A stretch of DNA of 64,000 bases from JAPWJZ01 sp966211335 (GCA_966211335.1 CBIHNF010000001.1:1860001-1924000); one strand, 5' to 3'; shown: positions 43,422 to 53,019, counted from the stretch's first letter. Numbers and translations are program-made. Notes: generated from the sequence alone by a model not told the origin.

Positions 43422-44324
43422 ATGACCGAACTTAAGAATGACGTTTATAGCCGCGTGACAGACCGCATTATTGCCGACCTTGAGAAAGGAGTCCGCACCT
43501 GGCTGAAGCCCTGGACCGCCCCGAACACCGAGGGCAAGATTATGCTCCCGCTGCGTCATAACGGCACACCCTACCAAGGAATGAATATCCTGCTCCTCTG
43601 GGGTGAAGCTATGGAGAGGGGGTTTAATGCGCCTATCTGGATGACCTACAAACAGGCGCAGGAACTTGGCGCGAATGTGCGGAAGGGAGAAAAAAGCTCT
43701 CTGGTGGTTTACGCCAACAAACTGACACGCACCGAGACAGGCGAAGGCGGGGAGGAAGTCGAGAAGCAGATTCCTTTTATGAAAGGATATGCGGTGTTTA
43801 ACGTCGAGCAAATTGACGGACTTCCGGCACAATATTATTCCAAACCTGAAAACCCGCTGCCGATTGCCGAACGGCTGGATTGCGCGGAGACGTTCTTGAG
43901 CAATACAGGCGCAGAAATTCGCCACGGCGGGAATAGGGCATATTATTCGCCCAACTTCGATTATGTGCAGATGCCGCCTTTTGAAGCCTTCAAAGATAAG
44001 GAAAGCTATTATGCGACCGTGCTGCATGAATTGACGCACTGGACGAGCCACAAGAGCCGCCTTGACCGCAGCTTTAATGCCAAGAAATTTGGCGATAACG
44101 GTTATGCGCGGGAGGAATTGGTTGCTGAACTTGGCGCGGCCTTCTTATCCGCCAGTCTTGGCATCACGCCGGAAATCCGCGAAGACCATGCCGCCTATTT
44201 AGGGCATTGGCTCAAAGCATTGCAGGAGGACAAGCGCGCCATATTCAGCGCAGCAGCCCACGCGCAACGCGCAGCCGACATGTTGCACCGCTTGCAGCAA
44301 AAGGAGGTCGCGGAGGCGGCATAG
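43422..44324 (+). CDS. ardC: ArdC-like antirestriction/single-stranded DNA-binding zincin
   Basis: ArdC proteins bind single-stranded DNA and protect entering plasmids from restriction. The 300-residue product has the N-terminal DNA-binding domain (YSRVTDRIIADLEKGVRTW, RHNGTPYQGMNIL) and a C-terminal zincin domain with HELTHW and a third ligand in AEEL-like AELGAAFLSA. Zinc-dependent activity is known from relatives. It supports mobility of this element and is followed by a strong terminator. Confidence 0.92.
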   Translation: MTELKNDVYSRVTDRIIADLEKGVRTWLKPWTAPNTEGKIMLPLRHNGTPYQGMNILLLWGEAMERGFNAPIWMTYKQAQELGANVRKGEKSSLVVYANKLTRTETGEGGEEVEKQIPFMKGYAVFNVEQIDGLPAQYYSKPENPLPIAERLDCAETFLSNTGAEIRHGGNRAYYSPNFDYVQMPPFEAFKDKESYYATVLHELTHWTSHKSRLDRSFNAKKFGDNGYAREELVAELGAAFLSASLGITPEIREDHAAYLGHWLKALQEDKRAIFSAAAHAQRAADMLHRLQQKEVAEAA

Positions 44325-44336
44325 CCGCCAAGTGAG

Positions 44337-44366
44337 ACGCCGCAGCCTTGGGGCTGCGGCGTTTTT
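44337..44366 (+). terminator. Intrinsic terminator of ardC
   Basis: An 11-base perfect stem ACGCCGCAGCC/GGCTGCGGCGT with a TTGG loop and a following T run, beginning 13 bases after the ardC stop. Confidence 0.9.
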
Positions 44367-44430
44367 CGTAATTTTGGAACTGGAGTGGAGGATACGGAGT
44401 TTTTACCCTAGGTAAAAACAGGAGAATATT

Positions 44431-44604
44431 ATGAGCGATGATTTAAACAAACGTAACAATCCCGATAGCAAACTGATTAGCCTTGAAGAAGAGCATGAGG
44501 TTAAATACTGGACGAAAGCCTTGGGCGTGTCCGAGGAGGAACTGCGTAAAGCCGTTGAGAAAGTCGGACACTCAGCGGAAGCTGTAAGAGAACAGCTGCG
44601 TTAA
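44431..44604 (+). CDS. DUF3606 domain protein (57 aa)
   Basis: The 57-residue product is typical of DUF3606, small proteins of unknown function common in alphaproteobacteria. It reads MSDDLNKRNNPDSKLISLEE at the start, then HEVKYWTKALGVSEEELRKA and VGHSAEAV. AGGAGA is upstream of the ATG, and a terminator hairpin follows. Such proteins are often stress-related in neighbourhood, but no biochemical function is known. Confidence 0.85.
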   Translation: MSDDLNKRNNPDSKLISLEEEHEVKYWTKALGVSEEELRKAVEKVGHSAEAVREQLR

Positions 44605-44641
44605 GTCTGAATTTAATGCCCGATGTAGCATTACTACGGAT

Positions 44642-44672
44642 AAAAAGCGCGACAGGACCTGTCGCGCTTTTT
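44642..44672 (+). terminator. Intrinsic terminator after the DUF3606 gene
   Basis: AAAAAGCGCGACAGG and CCTGTCGCGCTTTTT form a fully complementary palindrome around one base, ending in TTTTT on both strands. It can act bidirectionally. Confidence 0.9.
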
Positions 44673-44991
44673 ACTTTTTTCTTACAAGAATTATCGTGCT
44701 TCACTGAAGTGATCTCGTGAGTGTACTAGAAGACTGGCCCGCCATCTTTATAAGGAGGTTCACGCTCAACGCGCCGAGGATTTATTGATCGCTTTAAGAG
44801 AGATGGAGGTGGGGGTAGAGGCCGTAGTTGTTTTAAATAAAAGAGAATTATACATAATAAATAAACATTAAAAAAAATCGGCGAAGGAGAATAGTTCCAA
44901 CCTTTATTTGTCGGGAAAGTAATAATACAGGCTCGTCCATAATCGCTCACTGGTATCATGGAAGCCCTTTTACACTAGGAGGCTTTCGATT
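44673..44991. other. Intergenic region before the FIST gene
   Basis: About 320 bases with no supported gene. It is AT-rich near 44830-44880 and could hold the promoter of the FIST-kinase pair. A GGAGG sits eight to ten bases before the FIST start. Confidence 0.5.
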
Positions 44992-46158
44992 ATGACGACC
45001 AGTGCCATAGCACATACAAACGCAGCGACGGCGAGGGATGCAGGCCATGAACTTGCAGCGGCAGTGAAAGACGCATTAGCAGGCTCACAGGCCGACGCGC
45101 TTATCGTGTTTGCTTCGTCCCGGTATAATTATTCCGAACTTCTGGAAGCTATTGAAGCAGGGTGTTCGCCGGCCCTGATGGTAGGATGTTCCTCCGCTGG
45201 TGAGTTCACCAGCGACAGCCCCCAGATTAGTTCTGCTTGCGTCGTCGCGCTTAAAAATGCCGAAATGAAATTTTCCGGAGGAATCGCCGAAGGTCTTCAA
45301 GCGGATCGGAAAAAAGCGGCAGGTGATCTCGTCGCTTCATTTCAGGGCCTAGATTCGCCAGATTATCTTTATCGCTCAGCTATGATCCTCATCGACGCCC
45401 TTGCGGGGTTCTCTGACTCCCTCGTTGAGGAGATCACGCTGGCCACAGGCGGAATGTATCAATTTTTCGGCGGCGGCGCAGGAGATGACGCTCAGTTTCA
45501 GAGAACTCATGTTTTCTTCGGCACTAAAGCCTATACAAATGCAGCCGTTGCCTTAGAGATTCTTTCCAATAAGCCGGTCGGTGTTGGTGTACGCCATGGA
45601 TGGGAGCCCGCAGGAAAGCCGATGCGTGTAACTGAAGCGGAAGGAAACCGCCTCATCAGCCTCAACGCTGCACCTGCCGTCGAGGCCTTTGCGAACCACG
45701 CAGCAGATACCGGACAGATATTTGATTCCAAAGAACCTCTGCCCTTCTTTCTCTCGAACGTGCTGGGGATAGAAACTAGCGGCACCTACCGCCTGCGTGT
45801 TCCTCTCGGCATTAATGATGACGGCTCCATTACCTGCGCTGCCGATGTGCCGGTCGGAAGCACTGTCTATCTCATGCGTGCCACAGAAATATCCTCTGCG
45901 AAAGCGGCCCAGATCGCAACGGAAGCCGCTATCGCCCAACTAGAGGATCACAAGCCAAAAGTCGCCATTTTTTTCGATTGTGTGGCGACGCGGCTGCGCA
46001 CCGGGCAAAATTTCGGTCTGGAGCTCCAGGCGCTTCAGACCTCACTGACGCCCGCATCATTTGCGGGGTGTAATACCTATGGGCAGATAGCTCGTGCCGA
46101 GGGGCAGTTTGGCGGTTTCCACAACTGTACAGCTGTCATCGGCGTCATACCCGATTAA
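44992..46158 (+). CDS. FIST domain sensory protein
   Basis: This 388-residue protein has the FIST N-terminal domain (LIVFASSRYNYSELLEAIE, VGCSSAGEF) and the FIST C-terminal domain (around FFDCVATRLRTGQ and CNTYGQIARAE). FIST proteins are thought to bind small molecules, perhaps amino acids, in signal transduction. No signal peptide or membrane helix is present. A GGAGG-type ribosome site is upstream. The gene lies nine bases before the histidine kinase, suggesting that FIST delivers the input signal to the kinase. Confidence 0.9.
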   Translation: MTTSAIAHTNAATARDAGHELAAAVKDALAGSQADALIVFASSRYNYSELLEAIEAGCSPALMVGCSSAGEFTSDSPQISSACVVALKNAEMKFSGGIAEGLQADRKKAAGDLVASFQGLDSPDYLYRSAMILIDALAGFSDSLVEEITLATGGMYQFFGGGAGDDAQFQRTHVFFGTKAYTNAAVALEILSNKPVGVGVRHGWEPAGKPMRVTEAEGNRLISLNAAPAVEAFANHAADTGQIFDSKEPLPFFLSNVLGIETSGTYRLRVPLGINDDGSITCAADVPVGSTVYLMRATEISSAKAAQIATEAAIAQLEDHKPKVAIFFDCVATRLRTGQNFGLELQALQTSLTPASFAGCNTYGQIARAEGQFGGFHNCTAVIGVIPD

Positions 46159-46167
46159 ACGGCCCTC

Positions 46168-47826
46168 ATGGACCCGGCGAAACTTAAATGTCTTACCGAG
46201 CTTGCCGACCCCGCGCGCCGTGGTGAAGCTGCACTGCGCGTCGCGGCGCTTTATGGCTCTGACAACGTCATCTTGTTCATCCGGGATGAGGCTGTCGGTT
46301 TGCCGCTTCCCCCGAGCGGTTTTCCGCAAACGCTACCGCACGGTTCACGGTGGCAGGGGTTCCTAAAACGATGCATTGAACAAGGAACCGCAGAGGAGAC
46401 GCTGCCTGTGCCGGGTACGTCCGAAGCACGACAAGTTATTGGCATCGGCTGCGAGAATGGCGCGGTGATGGCCTTTATAGGCGGAGCACTGGTAGGTGAC
46501 GCCTATACGGATATACCTCTCATCCTTCCGGTACTTGACCTGGCGGTAAAGGGCGAGCAGGTGGCTCGCATCGCCGAGGCGAATGCGCAGTTGGCGACGG
46601 AAAGAATTGGCGTCGCTCACCGGCTGGCTGATTCTCTCGACAAGGCGCGCCTTGATCTGGCGAAAATCCTCATTCAATCCCGGGCGGCGCAGCAGGAATT
46701 GAAGATGGCAGATCAGAGAAAAAATGAGTTTCTTGCGCTACTCGCGCATGAGCTGCGCAACCCGCTCGCACCTATCGGAAACGCCCTGGAACTGCTGCGC
46801 GTCGGCATCGATAAACCCGTGATGGTCCAAAAAGTGCAAGAGATCATGCAGACGCAGTTTATGCAAATGGTGCGTTTGATTGACGACCTGATGGATGTTT
46901 CGCGTATATCAACCGGAAAGATCCTTCTGAAGAAGGAGGTCCTCAATCTTTCGGACGTCCTCTTGAGCTCGATCGAGGCCGCCAAACCCCAACTGGAAGC
47001 GAACCAACACAGACTGGATGTTCACTTGCCGCACGCCAACTCCGCCCTTCTGGCCGACCCCACGCGCCTGAATCAAGTCTTCATAAATATCCTCAATAAC
47101 GCAGCTAAATTCACGCCTAAAGGGGGGCAGGTAACCGTCGCCGTCACTCCGTCAGCGAGCCATGTAGATGTCAGCGTCACTGACACCGGCAAAGGGGTGC
47201 CGAAGGAAATCGCGTCGCAGATCTTCACGATGTTCGCGCAAGGAGACGACACCGTTAGTCGAACGACAGGCGGGCTGGGAATTGGTCTCGGGTTGGCGAA
47301 GACCCTCGTGGAGATGCATGGCGGCACGATCTCGGTGGTCTCTGAGGGTACGGATAAGGGAAGCACATTTACCGTGCGCCTGCCGCTGCACGTGGGATCG
47401 GCGTCCAAACTAGAGCCAGCGTCTGTGGAAGTCATGCCTCGCGCGAATGTTGCTCTGAAGGTCCTCGTTGTGGACGACAATAAGGATTCTGCGAAAACCA
47501 TGGGGTGGACATTAGAGATGCTTGGGCATGAATACCAGTTGGCTTTTGACGGGGAAAGCGCTCTTCAGATCGCGCAAAGATATGTTCCGCAACTGATACT
47601 CCTCGATATAGGCTTGCCTGGGATGACGGGCTATGAGGTGTGTGCGGAAATGAAAGCTTCTAATTCGCTACGCGAGTCCCTGTTCGTCGCGCAAACCGGT
47701 TGGGGCCAGACGCAGGACAAGGAAAAGGCAAAGGCTGCGGGCTTTGACTACCATCTTGTCAAGCCTGTGAACATCAATGAGTTAAAGCGCATCATCGATA
47801 ATTACCGGGCGGTGAAAGCTGATTGA
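46168..47826 (+). CDS. Cytoplasmic hybrid histidine kinase with receiver domain
   Basis: The 552-residue protein has a GAF-like N-terminal region (1-135), a coiled helix, the HisKA dimerisation domain with His194 in LLAHELRNPLAPIG, and an ATPase domain. N-box is INILNNAAKF and G box VTDTGKGVP, with GGLGIGLGLAKTL. A C-terminal receiver carries Asp480 in LLDIGLPGM and a Lys near 535 (HLVKPVN). There is no membrane helix. With the FIST gene it forms a self-contained sensory module; no separate DNA-binding output is near, so it may phosphorylate a host regulator. Confidence 0.9.
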   Translation: MDPAKLKCLTELADPARRGEAALRVAALYGSDNVILFIRDEAVGLPLPPSGFPQTLPHGSRWQGFLKRCIEQGTAEETLPVPGTSEARQVIGIGCENGAVMAFIGGALVGDAYTDIPLILPVLDLAVKGEQVARIAEANAQLATERIGVAHRLADSLDKARLDLAKILIQSRAAQQELKMADQRKNEFLALLAHELRNPLAPIGNALELLRVGIDKPVMVQKVQEIMQTQFMQMVRLIDDLMDVSRISTGKILLKKEVLNLSDVLLSSIEAAKPQLEANQHRLDVHLPHANSALLADPTRLNQVFINILNNAAKFTPKGGQVTVAVTPSASHVDVSVTDTGKGVPKEIASQIFTMFAQGDDTVSRTTGGLGIGLGLAKTLVEMHGGTISVVSEGTDKGSTFTVRLPLHVGSASKLEPASVEVMPRANVALKVLVVDDNKDSAKTMGWTLEMLGHEYQLAFDGESALQIAQRYVPQLILLDIGLPGMTGYEVCAEMKASNSLRESLFVAQTGWGQTQDKEKAKAAGFDYHLVKPVNINELKRIIDNYRAVKAD

Positions 47827-47899
47827 AAAGGATAACAGGTGGAGGACCGACTAACCCGCCAATAAAGGGCGCTGCCGCTGGAATCCCTATGAACAAGCT

Positions 47900-48236
47900 T
47901 TAAAATAATTGCTTCAAGAGCGCAGCCCGCACATCTTCCTCGCTCCAATGCAACCGTTCTGGATTACCACGCTGAAGGGTTTGCCGCTTCTTGATGATCG
48001 TTGTGCCAACCTTATGCGGTCTGAGCTCAGACCCTATGACGTTTTCGATTACGGCTGATTTCAGCACGGCCAGCTTTAAATACTCGCCTTCGACGGGCGA
48101 CGATTTGCGCGATAACTTTTTGTTTACCCCAAGGTCGTGCCTTCTTTCGCTTCGACTTGTTAGGCGACCAGATTGCTTCCACCCATTCAACAACGTCAGA
48201 TTCAAGAAACTCGCCTTTTGATTGCTCCCAAGTCAT
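47900..48236 (-). pseudogene. Frameshifted mobilisation-associated small gene
   Basis: Two overlapping frames make sense only together. The first (start 48236) begins MTWEQSKGEFLESDVVEWVE and gives a basic protein. After VIAQIV the reading continues coherently in another frame as EGEYLKLAVLKSAVIENV and ends KVGTTIIKKRQTLQRGNPERL... to 47900. A single base loss or gain near 48100 would explain this. It lies 10 bases after the relaxase stop and is probably part of the mob operon. A sequencing error is the alternative. Confidence 0.6.
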
Positions 48237-48246
48237 CCATTGTCCT

Positions 48247-50208
48247 TCATTTAAGATTGTTAAAACTAATCTTGGTTGTCGTTGTCAGCTCCACCTGCGC
48301 GGGCGCCACGGCGCTCGAGCCCTTGCCTCCACGCGGTTTAATGCCCGCCCGCATCAGCATTTCATTCACCTCAAGGACGTTCTGGCGCAGGTTCGGCACC
48401 GCCATCTTCGGATCAATTGGCGGGCGCTTGGAAACCTGACTTTCGTTTTCCGGTGCCTTGAACACACGGTCGAGCAGCTGGCCATTATCGCGCTGCAAAA
48501 CAACTTTCTGGATGTATTCGCGCTCATCCAGCCGCCGCTCAGGCGGCGGGGACATCACGGCGATATTCCAGCGAGGAACACCATTAAGGGAGTAACTCAT
48601 ATTGTTGATAAACTCGACGAAGGCGCGATTGGCGGCCTGTTGGCGTACTTCGGCCTCAACCTTCAGCTGCAATGTCGCGTACTCGCGGACATAGTCATTG
48701 TACTGCGCCTGCCGCTCTTGGATTTCCTTCGTCCGTTCTTCTACTTTTTGTTTCTGCTCTTCCTTGGTTTCTATGACTTTGAGTTGCAGTACTGCCAGCG
48801 TTTTCTCGATCAGCAGGCGTATTCTGCCGCGCTGTTCATCGGAGAGCAGGTTGCTTTCAAGCGAAGCCTGCAGCATGGAGATGTCACCGGAGAGCAGGCC
48901 AAGCTTGGCTTCGACCTGCGCCAGTTGAGCCGCCCGCGGCACTTTATCAGCCGTCGCAACGCTAGCCGCTTTTGCAACGGGCAGCTGCGGCGGTTCTGTT
49001 TGCGTGATGACATATCGGGCGATTTCCTGCCGCAGCCGGAAGACCTCGGTTTTATGCTCTGCCTTGTAAAACTTGACGGTCTTCTGCAGTTCCTGCCGCT
49101 CCAGCAGCTGTGACCGGATAAGGCCATGAAGCTCCTTGGCGTCGCGTTCATGACTTTTCTTTGCCTCTGCTTCGTTCCGAAGCTTTACCTTTTGGTAATC
49201 GCCCGTCACGCGCTGCCATATACCGGAAACCCCGGTATAAAGCAGCTGCGACCGCAGCTTTGTCTCCTGCGTCCACCTTGCCTGCTGTAGTTCCAACAGC
49301 TCGCGGCGGTCATGCCGCTGCTGGTGGACGATAGTTTTGAGTTCTTGGACGAGCGGCGTCCGCTTTTCGGCGGCCTTGGTCTTGGCTTCGGCGATAAACC
49401 TGTTCAGGTTTTGGGTCATGCGTGAATTAATAAATTCCCGCGCCTTCTCTACAGTTGGCAAACCCTCGAGTGGCCCCAGCCGCGCTTTTAAATCCCTTGT
49501 GCCAATGTCGATCCAGCGGGTGAGCGAGTACACGCCGCCCTTCACATCGAGCGCCACGAAGCCGCGTTTGTCGCCCCGCGCCAGCAGGAAGCCGTTTTCC
49601 TGCAAGGCGCGGGCGAAACTTTCCTTGGAATCCGATTGCTCCCATGCAGCCTTGAACATGCCTTTCAGGGCTTGCGGGTCTTCCGCCAGCCTCACGGCCT
49701 GGCGGTATTCCTGCCGCGTGAGGTTGAAGGGATCCTTTCTTTGACCTTTCTGCATCCCTTTGGGCATCTTCCAACCATGCCGCAGGAACAGCAGCCGAGA
49801 AACTTCCATAAGCTTGATCTTGAAATGCGCCATGCGGACGGCGACAAGCTTTTCGGTATCGATCCGCGACCAGACGGCATGGCAATGCCGGCGGCCGTTC
49901 TTTTCATGGAAGACGACGATGCGGGGCATCGTCGTCAGACCCAATCGCAACTCGATCATCTCGATAGCCGCCTCGAAGTCCTCGACGGTTACGTCCGCTG
50001 TTTCCGGCGGGTTGAGGGACACCGAAAACAGGAACTGCTTGCAGCGCGTCCCCCGGCTCATGGCATAGGCCTCGCGCAGGGCGTCGGTAATATTATTAGC
50101 CACGAAGCCGCGAATGTCGTGAACGGTCACATGGTCGTTCTGGTCTCCGTTGAGGAGGTGGGCGGCAAGCTCGGCGGAACGTCCGCGCTGGGAGGCATAG
50201 AAGATCAT
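48247..50208 (-). CDS. Relaxase (MobA/VirD2-like)
   Basis: The 653-residue relaxase nicks the transfer origin and pilots the strand. The N-terminal domain contains FYASQRGRSAELAAHLL and the metal-binding His set around residue 101 and 108-110 (HEKNGRRHCHAVW). The catalytic Tyr is expected near the N-terminus, but cannot be chosen by eye. From about residue 280 to 560 a Glu/Gln/Lys-rich coiled coil follows, as in MobA-type proteins that interact with the coupling protein. It overlaps mobC by four bases. Confidence 0.88.
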   Translation of the reverse strand: MIFYASQRGRSAELAAHLLNGDQNDHVTVHDIRGFVANNITDALREAYAMSRGTRCKQFLFSVSLNPPETADVTVEDFEAAIEMIELRLGLTTMPRIVVFHEKNGRRHCHAVWSRIDTEKLVAVRMAHFKIKLMEVSRLLFLRHGWKMPKGMQKGQRKDPFNLTRQEYRQAVRLAEDPQALKGMFKAAWEQSDSKESFARALQENGFLLARGDKRGFVALDVKGGVYSLTRWIDIGTRDLKARLGPLEGLPTVEKAREFINSRMTQNLNRFIAEAKTKAAEKRTPLVQELKTIVHQQRHDRRELLELQQARWTQETKLRSQLLYTGVSGIWQRVTGDYQKVKLRNEAEAKKSHERDAKELHGLIRSQLLERQELQKTVKFYKAEHKTEVFRLRQEIARYVITQTEPPQLPVAKAASVATADKVPRAAQLAQVEAKLGLLSGDISMLQASLESNLLSDEQRGRIRLLIEKTLAVLQLKVIETKEEQKQKVEERTKEIQERQAQYNDYVREYATLQLKVEAEVRQQAANRAFVEFINNMSYSLNGVPRWNIAVMSPPPERRLDEREYIQKVVLQRDNGQLLDRVFKAPENESQVSKRPPIDPKMAVPNLRQNVLEVNEMLMRAGIKPRGGKGSSAVAPAQVELTTTTKISFNNLK

Positions 50209-50585
50209 TTGCGGCCTTCCTCTGGGAGGCCGAGCGCCTTCACCAGCAGGTCACTCATGGCATGGACTTCCTTGAGTCCGTCAAGTATCGCCTGATGGAC
50301 TTCCGGCGAAGACGGAAGGGTGCCGCTATGGACCGCCTTGGCCAGCTGGTTCAAATTCGACGATAGGCGCGAGCGGCCCAGCGCCCCCAGAACTTGGGTC
50401 AAGGCCTGTTCATCCTGAACGGGCCGACGGAAGGTTCTTTTGCGGGAAGAGGGGTTCTCGAAGAGCTGAGTACGGATGTATTCACCCAAGGGCAGGGGCC
50501 CGGCTTCGGCATCCAGCCTCGACCGTTCCTCCACGGTCAGCCGGAGCGAAAATGGCGGCGCGTATTTGCCCTTGTCTTCCGTCAA
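50205..50585 (-). CDS. mobC: MobC-like relaxosome accessory protein
   Basis: The 126-residue basic protein matches MobC-type accessory factors: RLTVEERSRLDAEAGPLPLG for a ribbon-helix-helix-like start, then a conserved core with LGALGRSRLSSNLNQLAKAV typical of PF05713. It helps the relaxase melt the transfer origin. It starts the mobC-relaxase operon on the minus strand. The transfer origin is expected upstream of it. Confidence 0.85.
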   Translation of the reverse strand: MTEDKGKYAPPFSLRLTVEERSRLDAEAGPLPLGEYIRTQLFENPSSRKRTFRRPVQDEQALTQVLGALGRSRLSSNLNQLAKAVHSGTLPSSPEVHQAILDGLKEVHAMSDLLVKALGLPEEGRK

Positions 50586-51699
50586 GCGTTCCCCCGAAAC
50601 GCCTCAGTCGGCAGCATCAATTAATGCGGCAAGAGTTCACGGCCACAGGTGGCGCGTGAGGGTAGAATTCTATCCAAAGAAGCCGACCAAGCCGTCCAAA
50701 CGAAGTCGAGTCCCTTGCCGATCTTTTGATACTTCAATCGTAACAAGGGGTAGTTAAGCAGAATTTAAACCACCTCCTCAGCACCATTTGAAAACGCGGT
50801 ACAAAACCAATCACGATCATTGACGCCGGAACATCAATTCTTTAAGACCGTAAGTTAAGCAAGCGCATGAAACCTTTTCGAGATTCCGCGACAGCAAGCG
50901 AGCCTTAAAGCGAAGCTTTGAGAGCGAGCAATAAAGTTCTAAAAAATATTTGAAATCGATAGTGCCGCCGCGAAGTGGCGGCAGGCAAGGTGTGCATTGT
51001 AGTACAAAATCCTGCCGGATTTCGCCCTTCAATGCCGACCTTGGCAAGCGGAGGGGTAATGCCGCAGCTGTCGCCGCCTGTTTACCCCTCCCGTTGCATC
51101 CCTCCCCGAAGTGCACCGCCGCTGTCGCGGCGGCGCAGGCATAACGCCAAGACGAAAACGCCAGCTGCTGCACCCTCGCGGGCTGCATCATCCGGCCTCA
51201 CCTAGGCGTCATGCCATTGGCACTCCCGCGCCCGACACCGCGACCGCCGCGCAGGGCGTGGCTTCGCTGGGGTTGCTCCCGTGCCAGAGGCAGGCGCGGC
51301 CGACGAGCCGCGCCGTCTCCTTTAGCCTTCCGGCCATGCACCGTTATGGCCGATGCAATGCGCCCAGTCAGGGGAGCTTTCATACCCCCGACACCGCCCC
51401 CGACCGGAACAGGGGAGAAGTTAGCTCTCCCCTTCGGCAACCCCATCAATCATCCTCATGACGGATGAAGCCCCATTGGGGGAAACTTCAAACTGCCCAG
51501 AAACCCCGCCATGACCAAAGGGGTAACGCCCGTCCCCTTAGGGCTACCCCAAAAACAGATTGTCAGAAATTCCATCGCAAAGCTCAATGCTAACCTGGGA
51601 GGTATTACAGAATAGAATCATTGATACATTCCGTAAAACATCGTACCTAATCCTCTGAATAAATTATAAACCCACCTAAAATTTTAATCAGGGGGCTCT
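50586..51699. other. 1.1 kb non-coding region, candidate transfer origin
   Basis: No convincing gene is present. The frames that exist lack ribosome sites. Just upstream of mobC is the palindrome TAGAATTCTA (50663-50672), and the region 50640-50760 is the natural place for oriT. The middle part (51000-51500) is very GC-rich and contains repeated CCGCCGC-type tracts. At about 51600 the composition drops to AT-rich. I could not identify a nick site. Confidence 0.4.
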
Positions 51700-52002
51700 A
51701 TGTTCGACCAGACGTTCAAAAATATTGATAACGCCCTATGGTCAGAAGCGGGTTGCACGACCGAACTAGATTATACCGAGCAATCGTCATGGATTTTGTT
51801 TCTCAAATATCTCGACGACCTGGAACGCGACCGCGCCATCAAGGCCGAGTTGGAGGGCAAACCTTACGCCCGCATCATCGACAAGAAACATCAATGGTCT
51901 GTCTGGGCGGTGCCAAAGAAAAAGGACGGCACGCCTGACCGCGATAAGGCCATGACAGGCGACGATCTGGTGGAATTCGTTAACAACGACCTCTTCCCCT
52001 AA
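51700..52002 (+). pseudogene. Truncated HsdM (type I modification subunit) N-terminus
   Basis: The first 100 residues of HsdM are preserved, with FKNIDNALWSEAGCTTELDYTEQSSWILFLKYLDDLE. The family continues after VEFVNNDLFP for another 400 residues including the methyltransferase motifs, but here a TAA follows at once. The N-terminal part alone has no catalytic site. It is the start of a deleted hsd operon. Confidence 0.85.
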
Positions 52003-52120
52003 GCTCGTAAGTTTACTGGAACTCAAGTATCACGCTATTTCCGATGCCACGAAGAAACTTGCTGCGGGTCCCAAAGCGATCAGGCAAGCATTTGTAGAGT
52101 TTCAGCGAAATCTCTTTTGA
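52001..52120 (+). pseudogene. HsdR C-terminal remnant
   Basis: Directly after the HsdM stop, another frame encodes a 39-residue tail, KLVSLLELKYHAISDATKKL followed by AIRQAFVEFQRNLF and a stop. This matches the end of type I restriction subunit HsdR. A deletion of almost all of hsdM, hsdS and hsdR would join the two fragments at about 52000. The result is a collapsed type I restriction locus. Confidence 0.7.
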
Positions 52121-52158
52121 AAATAATTATCGCTTAAAAAAAATGGAATTTTAAAGTT

Positions 52159-53019
52159 ATGGGTAAAAAAAGCGTTCCCAAACAACAATTGCCTCTTAAC
52201 ACATCGTGCTGTGCAATTGACACAGATAGTATCGGTGAAAAATGGGAAGTCTCAGATATACAGTATTTAGCGAAATTGGTTGCACTTGTGGCTATGGGTC
52301 AAATTTCCCAAGCTAGATATATTTTAGCGGAGCTAATTCCGGCGGAAGCTGCTTTCGCTTTTGCTGATTTAAAAAACGAGGCGATAATCAAATTAACTGT
52401 ACAAGAAAAAAAACGGAAAGTCCGGATTGGGTATCCGCGTTGGCAAAGAGATGGTTTCATTTTCGAAACAATTTCTTGGATTGCCGCACGTCAAGTTCAT
52501 GGAAAACATTGTCTTATGAAGGATCCGCATACAAGTTCGACCTCTCAAGGTCTAGACGGATTGATGTTAGAGCTTTCACCGCAAAAACAAATCATTCGCA
52601 CCACAATATTTGAAGATAAATGTACTGACGAGCCCGCAGAGACATTCCGATATAAGGTAATACCTGCCTTCCAAGTCAGGCACAGCTTAAAAAAAAGCGC
52701 TGAAGTAATTGCTGCCGCTACCTCGTTACTTGGGATGGCTGGCATAGATGATGCTACGGCGGCAAAACTTGCTTCCTCAGTTACCAATAAAACTACTAGA
52801 AGATATAGGGCAGCGTTCGCATTGACCACTAATGACGATTCCGTAGATAGCAGAAAAAAGATTTTTGCTGGATTCAATAAAATCGATCAAATTAAACAAG
52901 AGCAGCGATTGGGAGCTAGCCTAATTGTGCCTCCTGATTTGCGGGACTGGTTTGATGGGATAGCCGAAATAGCAATTTCTTATATCGGTAGTCTAGAGGA
53001 AAACAACGACAATGTTTGA
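52159..53019 (+). CDS. HamA-like predicted nuclease (defence effector)
   Basis: This 286-residue protein has no close named family I recognise, but looks like a PD-(D/E)xK nuclease. After FIFETISWIAARQVH it shows Asp133 in GLDGLMLEL, then Glu152 and Lys154 in TTIFEDKCT, an 18-residue gap that fits the fold. DUF1837/HamA proteins of the Hachiman system carry a similar DG...ExK pattern. It is AT-rich in contrast to the neighbours, and it overlaps the helicase gene by eight bases. A HamA-like defence role is an inference from the pair. Confidence 0.65.
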   Translation: MGKKSVPKQQLPLNTSCCAIDTDSIGEKWEVSDIQYLAKLVALVAMGQISQARYILAELIPAEAAFAFADLKNEAIIKLTVQEKKRKVRIGYPRWQRDGFIFETISWIAARQVHGKHCLMKDPHTSSTSQGLDGLMLELSPQKQIIRTTIFEDKCTDEPAETFRYKVIPAFQVRHSLKKSAEVIAAATSLLGMAGIDDATAAKLASSVTNKTTRRYRAAFALTTNDDSVDSRKKIFAGFNKIDQIKQEQRLGASLIVPPDLRDWFDGIAEIAISYIGSLEENNDNV

